From: Dryocola sp031988645
GTDB taxonomy: Bacteria > Pseudomonadota > Gammaproteobacteria > Enterobacterales > Enterobacteriaceae
DNA length: 64,000 bases
Assembly: GCF_051307045.1 (NCBI RefSeq)
Contig: NZ_CP150452.1
Location: forward strand, 1,674,001-1,738,000
Direction of reading: 5' to 3'
In this document: positions 35,091-45,236 of the stretch, in pieces
How the letters are laid out: the number at the start of each line of letters is the position of its first letter
Numbering within the stretch: position 1 is the first letter of the stretch
Translations under genes and position numbers: made by a program
Notes under the pieces: model-generated
The model's database searches: none
Told to the model about the DNA's origin: nothing
What the model saw: only the letters and a program-made list of their open reading frames with translations

Positions 35091-35118
35091 CAGGCGGTCA
35101 CTCGACCGCCTGAGTTTT
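35091..35118 (+). terminator. Partial terminator between acpP and fabF
   Basis: Perfect 9-bp stem CAGGCGGTC (35091-35099) / GACCGCCTG (35104-35112) followed by AGTTTT. The placement fits high acpP output with reduced read-through into fabF. Confidence 0.7.
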
Positions 35119-35166
35119 ATCTAATTGTCCCACAAGTCCTATTTTTTCCCTCCCTGGAGGACAAAC

Positions 35167-36408
35167 GTGTCTAAGCGTCGTGTAGTTGTGACCGGACTGG
35201 GCATGTTGTCTCCTGTCGGCAATACCGTAGAGTCTACCTGGAAAGCTCTCCTTGCCGGTCAGAGTGGCATCAGCCTGATCGACCATTTCGATACTACCGC
35301 CTATGCAACGAAATTTGCTGGCTTAGTAAAGGATTTTAACTGTGATGACATCATCTCGCGTAAAGAACAGCGCAAGATGGATGCCTTCATTCAATATGGA
35401 ATTGTCGCTGGCCATCAAGCCATGCTGGATTCTGGGCTTGAAGTAACGGAAGAGAATGCAACCCGTATCGGCGCCGCTATCGGTTCTGGTATCGGTGGGC
35501 TGGGTCTTATCGAAGAGAACCACACCTCGCTGGTTAACGGTGGACCGCGTAAAATCAGTCCCTTCTTCGTACCGTCGACGATTGTGAATATGGTGGCAGG
35601 TCACCTGACCATTATGTTCGGCCTGCGCGGCCCGAGTATTTCCATTGCCACGGCCTGTACTTCCGGCGTGCATAACATCGGCCATGCGGCGCGCATCATC
35701 GCTTACGGCGATGCGGACGCTATGCTGGCCGGTGGCGCAGAAAAAGCCAGTACGCCGCTGGGCGTCGGTGGCTTTGGCGCGGCGCGTGCGCTCTCCACCC
35801 GCAACGATAACCCGCAGGCGGCAAGCCGTCCTTGGGATAAAGACCGTGACGGCTTTGTGCTCGGTGACGGCGCCGGCGTGATTATGCTCGAAGAGTATGA
35901 ACACGCGAAAAAACGCGGCGCGAAGATCTACGCGGAAATCGTTGGTTTTGGTATGAGCAGCGATGCCTACCATATGACCTCCCCGCCGGATACCGGCGCC
36001 GGGGCAGCTCTGGCGATGGAAAATGCGCTGCGCGATGCGGGCATCACTCCGGGGCAGATCGGCTATGTCAACGCGCACGGCACCTCGACGCCTGCCGGTG
36101 ACAAAGCGGAAACCCAGGCGGTGAAATCTATCTTTGGTGCAGACGCAAGCCGGGTTCTGGTGAGCTCCACTAAATCGATGACCGGTCACCTGCTGGGTGC
36201 TGCGGGTGCGGTAGAGTCTATCTACTCCATCCTGGCGCTGCGCGATCAGGCCGTTCCGCCAACCATCAACCTCGACAATCCTGACGAAGGCTGCGATCTG
36301 GACTTTGTTCCGCACGTTGCGCGCCAGGTTTCAGGGCTGGAGTACACGCTGTGTAACTCCTTCGGCTTTGGTGGCACCAACGGTTCTCTGATCTTTAAGA
36401 AGATCTAA
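35167..36408 (+). CDS. fabF: 3-oxoacyl-ACP synthase II (FabF)
   Basis: Elongating beta-ketoacyl-ACP synthase, needed for temperature control of unsaturated fatty acids. 413 aa from GTG 35167 (VSKRRVVVTGLGMLSPVG), E. coli length and start. The Cys nucleophile is in ISIATACTSGVHN, the catalytic His residues in VNAHGTSTPAGD and STKSMTGHLLGAAGA. RBS GGAGG. A 9-bp terminator hairpin follows the stop. Confidence 0.97.
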   Translation: MSKRRVVVTGLGMLSPVGNTVESTWKALLAGQSGISLIDHFDTTAYATKFAGLVKDFNCDDIISRKEQRKMDAFIQYGIVAGHQAMLDSGLEVTEENATRIGAAIGSGIGGLGLIEENHTSLVNGGPRKISPFFVPSTIVNMVAGHLTIMFGLRGPSISIATACTSGVHNIGHAARIIAYGDADAMLAGGAEKASTPLGVGGFGAARALSTRNDNPQAASRPWDKDRDGFVLGDGAGVIMLEEYEHAKKRGAKIYAEIVGFGMSSDAYHMTSPPDTGAGAALAMENALRDAGITPGQIGYVNAHGTSTPAGDKAETQAVKSIFGADASRVLVSSTKSMTGHLLGAAGAVESIYSILALRDQAVPPTINLDNPDEGCDLDFVPHVARQVSGLEYTLCNSFGFGGTNGSLIFKKI

Positions 36409-36417
36409 ACCGTTTGC

Positions 36418-36450
36418 ATAAAGGGCTCGCCTGCGGGCCCTTTATGTTTT
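36418..36450 (+). terminator. Terminator after fabF
   Basis: Stem ATAAAGGGC (36418-36426) / GCCCTTTAT (36437-36445), followed by GTTTTT. Confidence 0.65.
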
Positions 36451-36533
36451 TCCATCCCACACTTCAGATTTCCTCTCTTGCTGCTTTCTCTTCGCGCTGG
36501 CACGCTGTGGCCATCAAACCCCGAGGAATCGCT

Positions 36534-37335
36534 ATGTACTTAATCAATGGACAGTGGCAGACGACGCTCCCGGCAAACGATCGGGCGGTGCAGTTCGGCG
36601 ACGGCTGTTTTACAACGGCGGCTGTCAGCAAGGGAAAGGTAAATTTTAGCGAGCGGCACCTTCGCCGTTTACGGCTTGCCTGCGAAAAGCTTCTGCTGCC
36701 CTTTAGCGAGTGGACAAAGCTTGCCGATGAAATGCAGCAGCTCGCGATGAACGAAGAGCGGGCGGTTCTTAAAGTCATTATCAGCCGCGGCGCCGGCGGG
36801 CGAGGGTACAGCGCGGCGAACTGTAATCAGCCGGTTCGTATTCTCAGCGTTTCTCCTTTTCCCGCATTTTATGACGACTGGCGAAAAGAGGGCATAAGCC
36901 TTGCGCTCAGCCCCGTTTGCCTTGGCGTGAATCCGCACCTTGCCGGCATAAAGCATCTCAACCGGCTCGAGCAGGTGCTAATCCGTACGCATCTTGAACA
37001 GACTCCCGCTCAGGAGGCCCCTGGTCCTTGACAGTGACGGGTGGCTTACGGAATGCTGTGCCGCTAATTTATTCTGGCGTAAGGGAGATGAGGTCTGTAC
37101 CCCTTATGTCGATCGGGCGGGCGTCAACGGTACGATGCGTCAGCACATTATCGCCAGCCTGAACAAGGCAGGCCGGCAGGTCAGGCAGGTGCGCGAGAGG
37201 GTTGAAACGCTTGCCACAGCCGACGAGCTGATTATCTGTAACGCGCTGATGCCGGTCGTGCCGGTTAAGCAGGCGGAGTCCTGGCGTTACGCTTCGCGCG
37301 AGCTTTATCATTTTTTAGCGCCACTTTGTGAGTAA
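36534..37335 (+). CDS. pabC: Aminodeoxychorismate lyase, interrupted by a 1-nt insertion
   Basis: PLP enzyme that releases pyruvate from 4-amino-4-deoxychorismate to make p-aminobenzoate for folate. Fold type IV: catalytic Lys in LAGIKHLNRLEQVL; N-terminal DRAVQFGDGCFTT. The frame breaks near codon 161 at GGCCCC 37016-37021; with one C fewer it reads AQEALVLDSDGWLTECCAANLFW and yields 266 aa (E. coli 269). As given, the product stops at 165 aa. ATG 36534 was chosen because MYLINGQWQ matches E. coli. Confidence 0.93.
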
Positions 37336-37345
37336 ACGATTACCG

Positions 37346-38368
37346 ATGAAAAAAATGTTACGTTTCTTTGTGCTGTTGCTGGTGGTTCTGGGGATCGCCG
37401 CGGGCGTCGGCATGTGGAAAGTCCGCCAGCTGGCGAACAGCCATCTGACCATTAAGCAGGAAACGATTTTCACCCTGAAAGCCGGAACCGGCCGTCTTGC
37501 CCTGGGCCGGCAGCTTTATGAAGAGAAGCTGATTAACCGGCCTCGCGTGTTCCAGTGGCTGCTGAAGGTAAAGCCCGAGCTTGCCAGATTTAAAGCGGGC
37601 ACCTACCGCCTTACTCCGCAGATGACCGTGCGCGACATGCTCAGGCTGCTTGCCAGCGGTAAAGAAGCGCAGTTCCCCATCCGTTTTGTGGAAGGCATGC
37701 GCCTGAGCGACTGGTTAGAACAGCTGCGTGAAGCACCGTACATTAAACACACGCTGGCCGATGACAGCTACGCGACGGTGGCCGCGGCCCTCAAGCTTGA
37801 GCATCCGGACTGGACGGAAGGCTGGTTCTACCCGGACACCTGGCTTTATACCGCCAATACCACGGATGTGGCGCTGCTCAAGCGCGCCCATGAGCGTATG
37901 AAGAAAGCGGTGCAGGAAGCCTGGGACGGGAAAATCGACGGCCTGCCGTACAAAACGCAAAACGACTTTGTGACCATGGCCTCCATCGTTGAGAAGGAAA
38001 CCGCCGTTGCCGGTGAACGCGACCGCGTCTCTTCGGTATTTATCAATCGCCTGCGCATCGGTATGCGTTTACAAACGGATCCGACGGTGATTTACGGCAT
38101 GGGGGATAGCTATAATGGTAAACTGTCGCGCAAAGACCTTGAGACGCCCACGCCTTATAACACCTATGTGATAAGCGGCATGCCGCCGGGCCCGATTGCC
38201 ATTCCGAGCGTGGCTTCGCTACAGGCCGCGGCGCATCCGGCGAAAACGCCCTATCTCTATTTTGTTGCCGACGGTAAAGGCGGACACACCTTTAATACCA
38301 ACCTCGCCAGCCACAACCAGGCGGTGCAGGTGTATATCAAAGCACTGAAGGACAAGCATGGACAGTAA
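37346..38368 (+). CDS. mltG: Endolytic murein transglycosylase MltG
   Basis: Inner-membrane lytic transglycosylase that ends glycan chains during growth. 340 aa, E. coli length. One N-terminal membrane helix (LRFFVLLLVVLGIAAGVGMW) anchors a periplasmic part with a LysM-like region and the YceG catalytic domain; the catalytic Glu is in ASIVEKETAVAGERD. The start ATG 37346 lies 11 nt past the pabC stop; GTG 37328 is possible but adds a polar extension before the helix. Confidence 0.94.
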   Translation: MKKMLRFFVLLLVVLGIAAGVGMWKVRQLANSHLTIKQETIFTLKAGTGRLALGRQLYEEKLINRPRVFQWLLKVKPELARFKAGTYRLTPQMTVRDMLRLLASGKEAQFPIRFVEGMRLSDWLEQLREAPYIKHTLADDSYATVAAALKLEHPDWTEGWFYPDTWLYTANTTDVALLKRAHERMKKAVQEAWDGKIDGLPYKTQNDFVTMASIVEKETAVAGERDRVSSVFINRLRIGMRLQTDPTVIYGMGDSYNGKLSRKDLETPTPYNTYVISGMPPGPIAIPSVASLQAAAHPAKTPYLYFVADGKGGHTFNTNLASHNQAVQVYIKALKDKHGQ

Positions 38369-38996
38369 ATTTATCGTCATCGAGGGGCTCGAAGGGGCAG
38401 GGAAAACCAACGCGCATAACGTCGTGGTCGCCACCCTGCAGGAGCTGGGCGTCACCGATCTGGTCTTCACGCGCGAGCCGGGCGGCACGCCGCTTGCGGA
38501 AAGGCTGCGCGAGCTTACGCTGAACAACAAAGGCATTGGCGACGAAGCGGTCACCGATAAAGCCGAAGTGCTGATGTTTTACGCCGCGCGGGTGCAGCTG
38601 GTTGAAACTGTTATCAAACCGGCTCTGGCACGCGGCTGCTGGGTGATAGGCGATCGCCATGACCTTTCGACCCAGGCCTATCAGGGCGGCGGCCGCCGTA
38701 TCGATCGTGAGCTGCTGATGGCGCTGCGAAACACCGTCCTGGGGGATTTCTATCCTGACCTGACGCTTTATCTGGACGTCACGCCGGAGGTGGGCCTGAC
38801 CCGCGCCCGCGCCCGCGGCGAGCTGGACCGCATTGAGCAGGAGTCTGTCGATTTCTTTAACCGTACCCGCGCCCGCTACCTGCAGCTTGCGGCGGAGGAC
38901 AGCCGTATCAAAACCATTGACGCCACACGGTCGCTGGAGGAAGTCTCCGCGGCGGTGCGTCGCGCCGTCGTTGAATGGTTTAAGGGCCTTAACTGA
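38358..38996 (+). CDS. tmk: Thymidylate kinase
   Basis: Phosphorylates dTMP to dTDP with ATP. 212 aa. P-loop EGLEGAGKTN (E. coli has GKTT, still a valid Walker A), DR(H) motif in GDRHDLSTQAYQGGGR, and the lid-region RARARGELDRIEQE. It overlaps the end of mltG by 11 nt and its stop overlaps the holB ATG, showing tight operon coupling. Confidence 0.96.
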   Translation: MDSKFIVIEGLEGAGKTNAHNVVVATLQELGVTDLVFTREPGGTPLAERLRELTLNNKGIGDEAVTDKAEVLMFYAARVQLVETVIKPALARGCWVIGDRHDLSTQAYQGGGRRIDRELLMALRNTVLGDFYPDLTLYLDVTPEVGLTRARARGELDRIEQESVDFFNRTRARYLQLAAEDSRIKTIDATRSLEEVSAAVRRAVVEWFKGLN

Positions 38997-40003
38997 TGAA
39001 ATGGTATCCGTGGCTGCGCGGCCCGTTTGAGCAAATCCTCAGCCAGCATCAGGCCGGCCGCGGGCACCATGCGTTACTGCTTCACGCGCTGCCCGGCATG
39101 GGCGACGATGCGCTGATTTACGCCCTCAGCCGCTGGATAATGTGTCAGCGCCCGCAGGGCAATAAAAGCTGCGGGCAGTGCCGCAGCTGCCAGCTGATGC
39201 AGGCCGGGAACCACCCGGACAGCTATGTTATCGAGCCTGAAAAGGGCAAGGCCAGCCTCGGCATCGACAGCATTCGTGAAATTACCGAAAAGCTTTACGG
39301 GCACGCCCAGCAGGGCGGGGCAAAGGTTGTCTGGCTGAAAGATGCGGGCCTGCTGACGGAAGCGGCAGCCAACGCGCTGCTTAAAACGCTCGAAGAGCCG
39401 CCTGCGAATACCTGGTTCTTCCTTGGCTGCGGTGAGCCCGCGCGTTTGCCCGCTACCCTGCGCAGCCGCTGCCTGTACTGGTATTTATCGCCGCCGGATG
39501 AAACCTTTGCTCTGGCCTGGCTTGCCCGGGAAAGCTCCTTTGACGCAGCCCAGCTGCGCGCCGCTTTACGTCTGAGTTCCGGCGCACCGGCAGCCGCGCT
39601 TGAACTTCTGCAGCCCGGCAACTGGAAGCACCGTCAGGCTTTATGCGAAAAGCTCGCGCAGGCCTGTGCTTCCCGCGACATGCTGACGCTGCTGCCGGCG
39701 CTGAATCATGACGAGGCCGCCCGGCGTATCCACTGGCTTAGCTCACTGCTGCTTGATGCGCTGAAATGGCAGCAGGGCGCGGGACGGTGGCTGGCGAATG
39801 ATGATATGCAGCCGCTGGTGGCAACGCTCGCCGCCAGCGCTGCGCCTGCCGTGCTGCAGGCGATGCTGCAAAGCTGGTTCACCTGCCGCGACTCGTTGCT
39901 GACGGTGGTGGGCGTGAACCGCGAGCTGCTGATTACTGAACAACTGCTGACCTGGGAGCGTTACATGCAGCCGGGTGCTATCCTTCCTTCTCCACATCTT
40001 TAA
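38996..40003 (+). CDS. holB: DNA polymerase III delta-prime subunit
   Basis: Clamp-loader stator subunit, 335 aa (E. coli 334). The AAA+ core lacks a true Walker A (ALPGMGDDALIYAL), as in E. coli. The zinc module is visible as C-x8-C-x2-C-x2-C in MCQRPQGNKSCGQCRSCQLM. Its SRC motif is in RLPATLRSRCLYW, which reaches the neighbouring ATP site. ATGA overlap with tmk. Confidence 0.95.
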   Translation: MKWYPWLRGPFEQILSQHQAGRGHHALLLHALPGMGDDALIYALSRWIMCQRPQGNKSCGQCRSCQLMQAGNHPDSYVIEPEKGKASLGIDSIREITEKLYGHAQQGGAKVVWLKDAGLLTEAAANALLKTLEEPPANTWFFLGCGEPARLPATLRSRCLYWYLSPPDETFALAWLARESSFDAAQLRAALRLSSGAPAAALELLQPGNWKHRQALCEKLAQACASRDMLTLLPALNHDEAARRIHWLSSLLLDALKWQQGAGRWLANDDMQPLVATLAASAAPAVLQAMLQSWFTCRDSLLTVVGVNRELLITEQLLTWERYMQPGAILPSPHL

Positions 40004-40013
40004 GAGTGTCTGT

Positions 40014-40809
40014 ATGTTTCTGGTTGACTCACACTGCCATCTTGATGGCCTGGATTATCAGTCCCTGCATAAAAACGTCGATGACGTGCTGGAAAAAGCG
40101 GCGGCGAGAGACGTGAAGTTCTGCCTCGCCGTTGCCACCACCCTTAACGGCTACCGCGGGATGCGCGAGCTGGTGGGCGAGCGCGACAACGTCGCCTTTT
40201 CCTGCGGCGTTCATCCGCTTAACCAGGATGAAGAGTACGACGTTGAAGAGCTGCGTCGCCTGGCGGCGGAGCCTGGCGTTGTGGCGATGGGCGAAACGGG
40301 GCTGGATTACTTCTATACCCCTGAAACCAAGCCGCGCCAGCAGGAATCCTTCCGCAACCATATCCGCATCGGCCCGCGAACTCAACAAACCGGTGATCGT
40401 GCATACGCGCGATGCGCGCGCGGATACCCTGGCGATTCTGCACGATGAGAAAGTGACAGAATGTGGCGGGGTACTACACTGTTTTACAGAAGATCGGGAA
40501 ACGGCGGGAAAGCTGCTGGATATGGGTTTTTACATCTCCTTTTCCGGCATTTTGACCTTCCGCAATGCGGAGCAGCTGCGTGACGCGGCGCGCTACGTCC
40601 CGCTTGACCGGATGCTGGTGGAAACCGATTCGCCGTACCTTGCGCCCGTACCGCATCGGGGCAAGGAGAATCAACCGGCGATGACGCGCGATGTAGCAGA
40701 ATACATGGCGGTACTGAAGGGTGTTTCGGTGGAAGAGCTGGCCGTGGCGACCACGAAAAACTTTGCTGATTTGTTCCACATCCCGCCTTCACGCCTGCAG
40801 GGCGCCTGA
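40014..40809 (+). CDS. ycfH: TatD-family metal-dependent hydrolase YcfH, interrupted by a 1-nt insertion
   Basis: Putative deoxyribonuclease of the TatD family, 264 aa after repair (E. coli 265). Metal-binding SHCHLD at the N-terminus, GETGLDY with its Glu, THTRDA-type HTRDA and ETDSPYLAP near the end. The frame breaks after codon 119 at GGCCC 40371-40375; with GGCC the run is RIGRELNKPVIVHTRDARADT. As given, it ends at about 145 aa. It sits 10 nt after holB, the E. coli arrangement. Confidence 0.93.
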
Positions 40810-40858
40810 TTATTCTCACTTATTTTAAAGCTCGTAATTAATCATGGAAGCGAGTAAA

Positions 40859-40886
40859 GTGCTCCGCCATAAAAAGGGCGGAGCAC
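40859..40886 (+). terminator. Hairpin after ycfH
   Basis: Perfect 10-bp stem GTGCTCCGCC (40859-40868) / GGCGGAGCAC (40877-40886). It is followed only by GTCATTT, so its strength as a terminator is uncertain. Confidence 0.5.
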
Positions 40887-41109
40887 GTCATTTCTGAAAC
40901 AATCAGACATGAGTTATGTAAATTAATGAAAGTTTTAGGCCGGGCTCTCCTGGAAACGTGATAGCCGTCAAACAAAGTTTTCTCTATTTATTTTACTCTG
41001 CGTAATAAATAAAGGGCACTTAGATGTCCTGTTTATGGACCGGCTCTCCCCCCGGTCCGATGCGCATAATGCGTAAAAAAAACACAAATACTCAGGAGCA
41101 CTCTCTATT
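40887..41109 (+). promoter_or_regulatory. ptsG promoter and leader with Mlc and SgrS sites
   Basis: Non-coding leader closely like E. coli ptsG. TTTATTTTACTCTGCGTAATAAATAA (shown here only by position 40987-41012) has the A/T-flanked dyad of an Mlc operator. The segment 41087-41112 containing ACTCAGGAGCACTCTC and the ATG keeps the E. coli sequence that pairs with the sugar-phosphate stress RNA SgrS, overlapping the RBS. AACGTGATAGCCGTCAAA at about 40957-40974 resembles the CRP half-site region. Assignments rest on E. coli precedent. Confidence 0.6.
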
Positions 41110-42544
41110 ATGTTTAAGAATGCATTTGCTAACCTGCAAAAGGTGGGTAAATCGCTGATGTTGCCGGTATCCGTACTGCCTATCGCAGGTATCCTGCTGG
41201 GCGTCGGTTCTGCAAACTTCAGCTGGCTGCCAGCAGTGGTTTCTCACGTTATGGCGGAAGCGGGCGGTTCAGTTTTCGCCAACATGCCGCTGATCTTCGC
41301 CATCGGTGTCGCGCTGGGCTTCACCAATAACGACGGCGTTTCCGCGCTGGGCCTCCGTGGTTGCTTACGGCATTATGGTGAAAACCATGGCTGTGGTTGC
41401 ACCGCTGGTCCTGCATCTGCCTGCTGAAGAGATAGCGGCCAAACACCTTGCTGATACGGGTGTGCTGGGCGGTATCATCTCCGGTGCTATTGCAGCCTAC
41501 ATGTTCAACCGCTTCTACCGTATTAAGCTGCCTGAGTATCTGGGCTTCTTCGCCGGTAAGCGTTTCGTGCCGATCATCTCCGGTCTGGCTGCGATCTTTA
41601 TGGGCGTTGTGCTGTCCTTCATCTGGCCGCCAATCGGTACGGCTATTCAGACCTTCTCTCAGTGGGCTGCTTACCAGAACCCGGTTGTCGCCTTTGGCAT
41701 CTACGGCTTCGTAGAGCGCTGCCTGGTGCCGTTCGGTCTGCACCACATCTGGAACGTTCCATTCCAGATGCAGATTGGTGAATACACCAACGCCGCAGGT
41801 CAGGTGTTCCACGGCGATATCCCTCGCTACATGGCGGGCGACCCAACCGCGGGCAAACTGTCCGGTGGCTTCCTGTTCAAAATGTACGGTCTGCCGGCTG
41901 CGGCTATCGCTATCTGGCACTCGGCGAAACCTGAGAACCGTGCGAAAGTTGGCGGCATCATGATCTCCGCTGCGCTGACTTCGTTCCTGACCGGTATCAC
42001 CGAGCCAATCGAATTCTCCTTCATGTTCGTGGCTCCAATCCTGTATGTCATCCACGCGGTGCTGGCAGGCCTGGCGTTCCCAATCTGTATCCTGCTGGGT
42101 ATGCGTGACGGGACCTCCTTCTCACACGGTCTGATTGACTTCATCGTGCTGAGCGGTAACAGCAGCAAGCTGTGGCTGTTCCCAATCGTTGGCCTGTGCT
42201 ACGCGGCTGTTTACTACACCGTGTTCCGCGTGCTGATTAAAGCGCTGGACCTGAAAACTCCGGGTCGTGAAGACGCAACCGCTGAAACCAGCGCGACTTC
42301 CACCAGCGAAATGGCGCCGGCTCTGGTTAACGCCTTCGGCGGTAAAGAAAATATCACTAACCTCGACGCATGTATTACCCGTCTGCGTGTTAGCGTGGCC
42401 GACGTTTCTAAAGTCGACCAGGCCGGCCTGAAGAAACTGGGTGCGGCAGGCGTTGTGGTAGCGGGTTCCGGCGTTCAGGCTATTTTCGGGACTAAATCCG
42501 ATAACCTGAAAACTGAAATGGATGAGTGGATCCGTAACAGCTAA
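41110..42544 (+). CDS. ptsG: Glucose-specific PTS enzyme IICB, interrupted by a 1-nt insertion
   Basis: Membrane transporter that imports and phosphorylates glucose. The EIIC domain has about 10 helices with [13 protein letters not shown] and [15 protein letters not shown]; a linker precedes the EIIB domain with the phosphorylated Cys in [11 protein letters not shown]. The frame breaks at codon 80: GGGCC 41349-41353 for GGCC; repaired it reads [20 protein letters not shown], total 477 aa, the E. coli length. As given, it stops at 105 aa. This is an insertion-at-GGCC case. Confidence 0.95.
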
Positions 42545-42563
42545 GCCGTAATTTGGGGAGACT

Positions 42564-42590
42564 AAGGCAGCCGAACGGCTGCCTTTTTTA
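42564..42590 (+). terminator. Terminator of ptsG
   Basis: Perfect 9-bp stem AAGGCAGCC (42564-42572) / GGCTGCCTT (42577-42585) with GAAC loop, followed by T-rich sequence. Confidence 0.85.
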
Positions 42591-42614
42591 ATGCCTGAAA
42601 CGGACCGGTACCCA

Positions 42615-42642
42615 TAAAAAAGGGGAGCCTGACGGCTCCCCT
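42615..42642 (-). terminator. Terminator of fhuE
   Basis: Perfect 9-bp stem AGGGGAGCC (42621-42629) / GGCTCCCCT (42634-42642), 18 nt past the fhuE stop, with a T-run on the minus strand. Confidence 0.8.
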
Positions 42643-42659
42643 GAGTTTGCTATCGGCTA

Positions 42660-44861
42660 TCAGAAACGATAGCTGGCGGTCACGCTGACGTTGCGCGGCT
42701 CGCCGTAAACAATCGAACCTTCAACGTTGGTGTCATAAGTCTTGTCGAGCAGGTTATTAATATTACCCTGCAAGGAGAAGTTTTTCGTGACCTCATAGCG
42801 GGTGAACAGATCAACCAGCGCGTAGCTGCCTTGCTCTGAACGCCATGCGCCGTATGCCGTACTTACATCGCTGTAAACGCGGTTCTGCCAGTTTACGCCG
42901 CCGCCTACGGTCAGCTCGGGCACGGCCGGCAGACGATAGCTGGTGAACAGCTTCACGCTGGTGCGCGGCAGATTCGGGTTAACCGCATTGCCCGCGTCGT
43001 CTTCCGCAACGTAGCGCGTGGCGCCGAAGGTCATCTGCCAGTTGTCGGTCAGCGCGCCGTTGATTTCAAACTCAACGCCTTTGCTTACCGTGCCATCCAC
43101 GCCTTTATAGGCGGTATCTGTCGAGCCGGAAATAATTTGGCCGGTGCTCTGGGCCACGTTGTCCTGCTCGATGCGGAACACGGATAGCGTGGTAGTCAGG
43201 CGGCTGTTCATCCAGTCAGATTTCAGCCCCACCTCGTAGTTATTGCCGGTAATCGGCGCGAGGTATTTACCCGTGCTGTCACGGTATTCCTGCGGTTGGA
43301 AAATAGAGGTATAGCTGGCGTAGGCAGACCAGTTATCGTCGATGTCATAGACCAGACCCGCATAAGGCGTAGTGTGGTTTTTCTCCATGCTGTAGGCCAG
43401 GGTATCGACACGCCAGTTGGTATAGCGCGCGCCGAGGATCAGATGCAAAGGATCGGCCAGCGAGACGCGGGTCGCGGCATACAGCGACTTCATATGCTTT
43501 CTGTCATCCTGAGCAATGGTCTGCTCGCCCCAGTTGGTTTCCGGGAAATTGCCGTCATAGTCGTAGAAGCTGCCCAGCTCGTCCGGGAAGACGTTCGCCC
43601 AGGTATTGAAATAACGGTTCGTTTGCTTGCTGTAGCTGGTGCCGACCATCAGGTTATGCTGGCGGCCGAAAAGGTCATAGCTGCCGTCAGCGAAGAGATC
43701 TAACGCGTCCACCTTACGCTTGCCGCTATTCCAGCCCGTGCCGCCGACATAGTCAAAACCTGGACCGTAGCTGCCGTACGGGCCAACCAGCATGCCCGTC
43801 TCTTTATTCACCACCGCGTCCAGATACATGGTTTTACTGTCGAATTTGGCTTCGGTATGGGTCGCGTTCAGCGTCGCCTGCCAGGTTTCGGCAAAACGTT
43901 GGGTGAGGGTCATAAAGACTTTATTGAACTCTTTATCGTTATAAGCCCAGTCCGGTGCCGTACTGTGGGCGCGATCGTAATGTTTTTTGCTGCCGTCGGT
44001 ATTCCAGCGCGGCAGGCCGCCCCAGGTCGGGCTGTTCACGTCGATACGCTGATATTCATAGCCCGCCGAGAGGCTGGTGGCGTCCCCCAGATCGGTATCA
44101 AGGATGCCGGAGAAGAAGGTCTTTTCGTTGTTGTAACGGTCAAGCCATGAGTCGTTATTCTGATAACCCGCCACGATTCGGGCGCGTACCTTGCCGTCTT
44201 CGGTCAGCGGGCTTTGTAAATCAGCGACGTAGCGCTCTTTATTCCAGCTGCCGTATTCCGCGGAGAGATCGCCCTTAAACTCACGGCTGGTGGCATGTTT
44301 GCGAACCATATTGATAGCCGCTGAAGGATTGCCCGCGCCGGTCATCAGGCCGTTTGCGCCGCGGACCACTTCTACGCGATCGAAAAGCGCCGTATCAGAC
44401 AGGGCATCGCCGAGGTTCCAGCGGGACTCAAAGTAGGTTGGAATGCCGTCGACCATGTAGTTATCAATCTGAAAACCACGTGAGTAATAAAGGCTGCGAT
44501 CGGAGTCAGCGCTGCTTTTGCTAATCCCAAGCGTGTTATCCATGACGTCGCCCAGCGTATGCAATTGCTGATCTTCCATGCGCTGCTGGCTAACGATAGT
44601 GACAGACTGCGGGATGTCCCGCTGGGTCATGTTCATTTTGGTGCCGGCGGTGGTGGTCTTTACGCTGTAATCCTGCTCCTGGTCGTTGGTTACGCCCGCG
44701 TCAGCCGTGGTTCCTTCAACGATCAGCGTATCTTCGGTATTAGCTGTTGCAGCAAAGCCTGCGGCTGGTGTCAGAGCAAAAGCGATACAAACAGCCAGCA
44801 AAGAAGGCGCGGCGACGATCGACCGCTGGGCATCCCTGGCATGAATGGATAAAGACATCAT
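42660..44861 (-). CDS. fhuE: TonB-dependent receptor for coprogen and rhodotorulic acid (FhuE)
   Basis: Outer-membrane siderophore receptor, 733 aa (E. coli 729). A signal peptide runs to about AAGFA; the TonB box is near EDTLIVEG. The plug domain (SVTIVSQQRMEDQQLHTLGDVMDNT; DRVEVVRGANGLMTGAGNPSAAINMV) precedes a 22-strand barrel that ends in RNVSVTASYRF with the terminal Phe. It takes up fungal hydroxamates and complements the aerobactin system further along. A weak Fur-like sequence lies upstream. Confidence 0.95.
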   Translation of the reverse strand: MMSLSIHARDAQRSIVAAPSLLAVCIAFALTPAAGFAATANTEDTLIVEGTTADAGVTNDQEQDYSVKTTTAGTKMNMTQRDIPQSVTIVSQQRMEDQQLHTLGDVMDNTLGISKSSADSDRSLYYSRGFQIDNYMVDGIPTYFESRWNLGDALSDTALFDRVEVVRGANGLMTGAGNPSAAINMVRKHATSREFKGDLSAEYGSWNKERYVADLQSPLTEDGKVRARIVAGYQNNDSWLDRYNNEKTFFSGILDTDLGDATSLSAGYEYQRIDVNSPTWGGLPRWNTDGSKKHYDRAHSTAPDWAYNDKEFNKVFMTLTQRFAETWQATLNATHTEAKFDSKTMYLDAVVNKETGMLVGPYGSYGPGFDYVGGTGWNSGKRKVDALDLFADGSYDLFGRQHNLMVGTSYSKQTNRYFNTWANVFPDELGSFYDYDGNFPETNWGEQTIAQDDRKHMKSLYAATRVSLADPLHLILGARYTNWRVDTLAYSMEKNHTTPYAGLVYDIDDNWSAYASYTSIFQPQEYRDSTGKYLAPITGNNYEVGLKSDWMNSRLTTTLSVFRIEQDNVAQSTGQIISGSTDTAYKGVDGTVSKGVEFEINGALTDNWQMTFGATRYVAEDDAGNAVNPNLPRTSVKLFTSYRLPAVPELTVGGGVNWQNRVYSDVSTAYGAWRSEQGSYALVDLFTRYEVTKNFSLQGNINNLLDKTYDTNVEGSIVYGEPRNVSVTASYRF

Positions 44862-45236
44862 GAACCCTTAATCAAGATTTTGAAGTTAAGCCCCGGGGCT
44901 AAAAATATCCGCCTGCCGGGTGCGTTTTTGTTTTTTCTGTGAGGAAATTGCGCATGAAAATGCAAATGAGAAATATACGCATTAGGATTGGCGCTGTAAA
45001 TATATGTTACATCGATGAATGAAATATGAATTTGGCCGCCGCGCGCCGGGAAGAGGCGAGGGAACGGTTAGTAGAGCAGCAGCCAGGGGGCCTTAAGGCA
45101 AAGAAATGAAGGGTTAAGGTTGAAAGAGCAGGAGTAAGTCGCTCATACTCTTAGCCTATATCGCAGGGACAAAATTGTTGGGCCCTGCGCTACGCCTGCA
45201 GCTTACGCCACTAACTAATGAAAAAAGGTAAACGTC
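44862..45236. promoter_or_regulatory. fhuE–hinT divergent intergenic region
   Basis: 375 bp with no gene. Next to fhuE there is a perfect 12-bp palindrome AGCCCCGGGGCT (44889-44900). On the plus strand AAATGAGAAATATACGCATT (44960-44979 region) matches one half of a Fur box well and the other poorly, so Fur control of fhuE is only suggested. The hinT promoter should lie in 45120-45230. Confidence 0.4.
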